Positions 14,271 to 15,043 of a stretch of DNA of 15,043 nucleotides are shown one piece after another. The translations under genes and the position numbers were made by a program. The notes under the pieces were generated by a model that saw only the letters and a list, made by a program, of their open reading frames with translations, was not told the DNA's origin and searched no databases. The first letter of the stretch is position 1. The number at the start of each line of letters is the position of its first letter. This DNA is from Acidobacteria bacterium UBA7540 (GTDB lineage: Bacteria; Acidobacteriota; Terriglobia; UBA7540): NCBI GenBank assembly GCA_002478145.1, contig DLMI01000229.1, positions 10,217 through 25,259 of the forward strand. The letters run 5' to 3'.

Positions 14271-15043
14271 ATGAAAGCAGCCGTGGGTCTGATTCTGGTT
14301 GGCATCGCGGCCACGGCTGTTTTCGAGATTGGGCGCTACCGCGCTCGCATAGATATTCAGGCCGCGGCAGCCGGATTCCGTGGAGAGCGAGCCTTTAATG
14401 ATCTGCGTCAACTCGTTCAGTTCGGGCCTCGACCTCCGGGCTCCGAAAACTTGGAGCGGGCAAGGGCATACATAGAGCGCCAGCTATCCGCCTCCGGTGT
14501 AGAGGTCTTGGATGACTCCTTTGTGACCACAACGCTCGTAGATAACATTCCCATGACCAACGTAATCGGCGTGATTCATGGAGAGAGCCCGACCGTTGTC
14601 ATCCTTGCCGGCCACTACGACACTGCCACGATCGACGGCGTGCGGTTCGTGGGAGCAAACGATGGCGGGTCCAGTGCCGCGTTCCTTTTGGAAATGGCCC
14701 GAGTTCTGAGTAACCGGAAGAACACGTTCACGTACTGGATCGTGTTTTTCGACGGCGAGGAAGCTCTAAAGCAGTGGTCAGCCAGCGACAGCCTATACGG
14801 CAGCCGGCATCTGGCCGAAAAACTGACGCGTGAAGGGAAGTTGGGGCAGATTAAGGCGTTGATTCTTTTGGACATGGTCGCGGACCGGCATTTGAGCATC
14901 CTGCGCGAGTGGAATTCGACAGGGTGGTTGAGCGATCTGGTATTCAGGACTGCGCGCACACTGGGTTACCGAAAGTCCTTCAGCGGGGGCACGTTTCCTG
15001 TCGAGGATGATCATTTGCCGTTCCGTGCGTACTGTGAAGTCAT
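14271..15043 (+). CDS. Glutaminyl-peptide cyclotransferase-like M28 peptidase (partial)
   Basis: The frame is open from ATG 14271 (GGAG at 14261-14264) to the window edge: 257 residues, C-terminus missing. Residues 1-20 are a hydrophobic signal or anchor (MKAAVGLILVGIAATAVFEI), so it probably works in the periplasm or outside. The M28 zinc-enzyme motifs appear in order: GPRPPGS (52-58), AGHYDT (113-118), GANDGGSS (128-135, D131), FFDGEEA (159-165, E163/E164), LLDMV (199-203, D201) and VEDDHLPF (244-251, H248). The segment WSASDSLYGSRHLAEK (169-184) is very close to animal and bacterial glutaminyl cyclases, which form N-terminal pyroglutamate. By comparison with human QC, D131, E164 and H248 are the likely zinc ligands, with E163 and D201 the catalytic acids. 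It is not obviously linked to the upstream accessory genes and may be host chromosome. Confidence 0.9.
   Translation, partial: MKAAVGLILVGIAATAVFEIGRYRARIDIQAAAAGFRGERAFNDLRQLVQFGPRPPGSENLERARAYIERQLSASGVEVLDDSFVTTTLVDNIPMTNVIGVIHGESPTVVILAGHYDTATIDGVRFVGANDGGSSAAFLLEMARVLSNRKNTFTYWIVFFDGEEALKQWSASDSLYGSRHLAEKLTREGKLGQIKALILLDMVADRHLSILREWNSTGWLSDLVFRTARTLGYRKSFSGGTFPVEDDHLPFRAYCEV

Noticed and set aside
1..15043. Insertion sequences, CRISPR arrays, tRNA or rRNA genes
   Set aside because: No transposase or integrase motifs, regularly spaced repeats, or cloverleaf/rRNA sequences were seen on either strand.

Overview
The window looks like part of a mobile or accessory region of an Acidobacteriota chromosome or large plasmid. 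Two things suggest the phylum. One is a very large Oar-like TonB-dependent receptor: a carboxypeptidase-regulatory-type domain, then plug, then barrel, 1187 residues. The other is a copy of the CATCCTGAGCG...CGAAGGATCT intergenic repeat. This is recognition by eye; no search was run. All supported genes are on the + strand. Most have strong AGGAGG-type ribosome sites and several overlap by 4 nt.

Layout: (1) 1-2506 looks like the end of a conjugation/plasmid module: a C-terminal piece resembling a TraD/TraG-type coupling protein, a signal-peptide/membrane/coiled-coil protein, an unknown protein and a replication-relaxation family protein. (2) 2507-3606 is GT-rich and nearly gene-free, with repeats and a frameshifted secreted-protein gene. 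(3) 3607-5718 holds an unknown 176-aa gene and a phage RDF (phiC31 Gp3-like) or 'hydrolase/metal-binding' type protein with a duplicated low-complexity linker. (4) 5719-6681 is non-coding. It contains the remnant of a second primase gene, then a strong sigma70-type promoter with a perfect 10-bp-arm palindrome at its start site, and a long leader to the TonB receptor. (5) 6682-10245 is the TonB-dependent receptor, followed by a hairpin. (6) 10518-14202 is a run of an unknown gene, an archaeo-eukaryotic-type (TOTE-like) primase with a C-terminal zinc motif, three translationally coupled genes (the last an HD-domain protein), and a free-standing C-terminal domain (TSCPD plus Cys-rich tail) of class II B12-dependent ribonucleotide reductase. 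(7) A glutaminyl-cyclase-like M28 peptidase gene runs off the right edge.

The most interesting hypothesis is that the primase, HD protein and detached ribonucleotide-reductase domain form a mobile-element module acting on DNA replication or the nucleotide pool. The decayed second primase copy 5 kb upstream shows that this primase type has been present in the region more than once. The functional link is inference from gene order and family assignment only.
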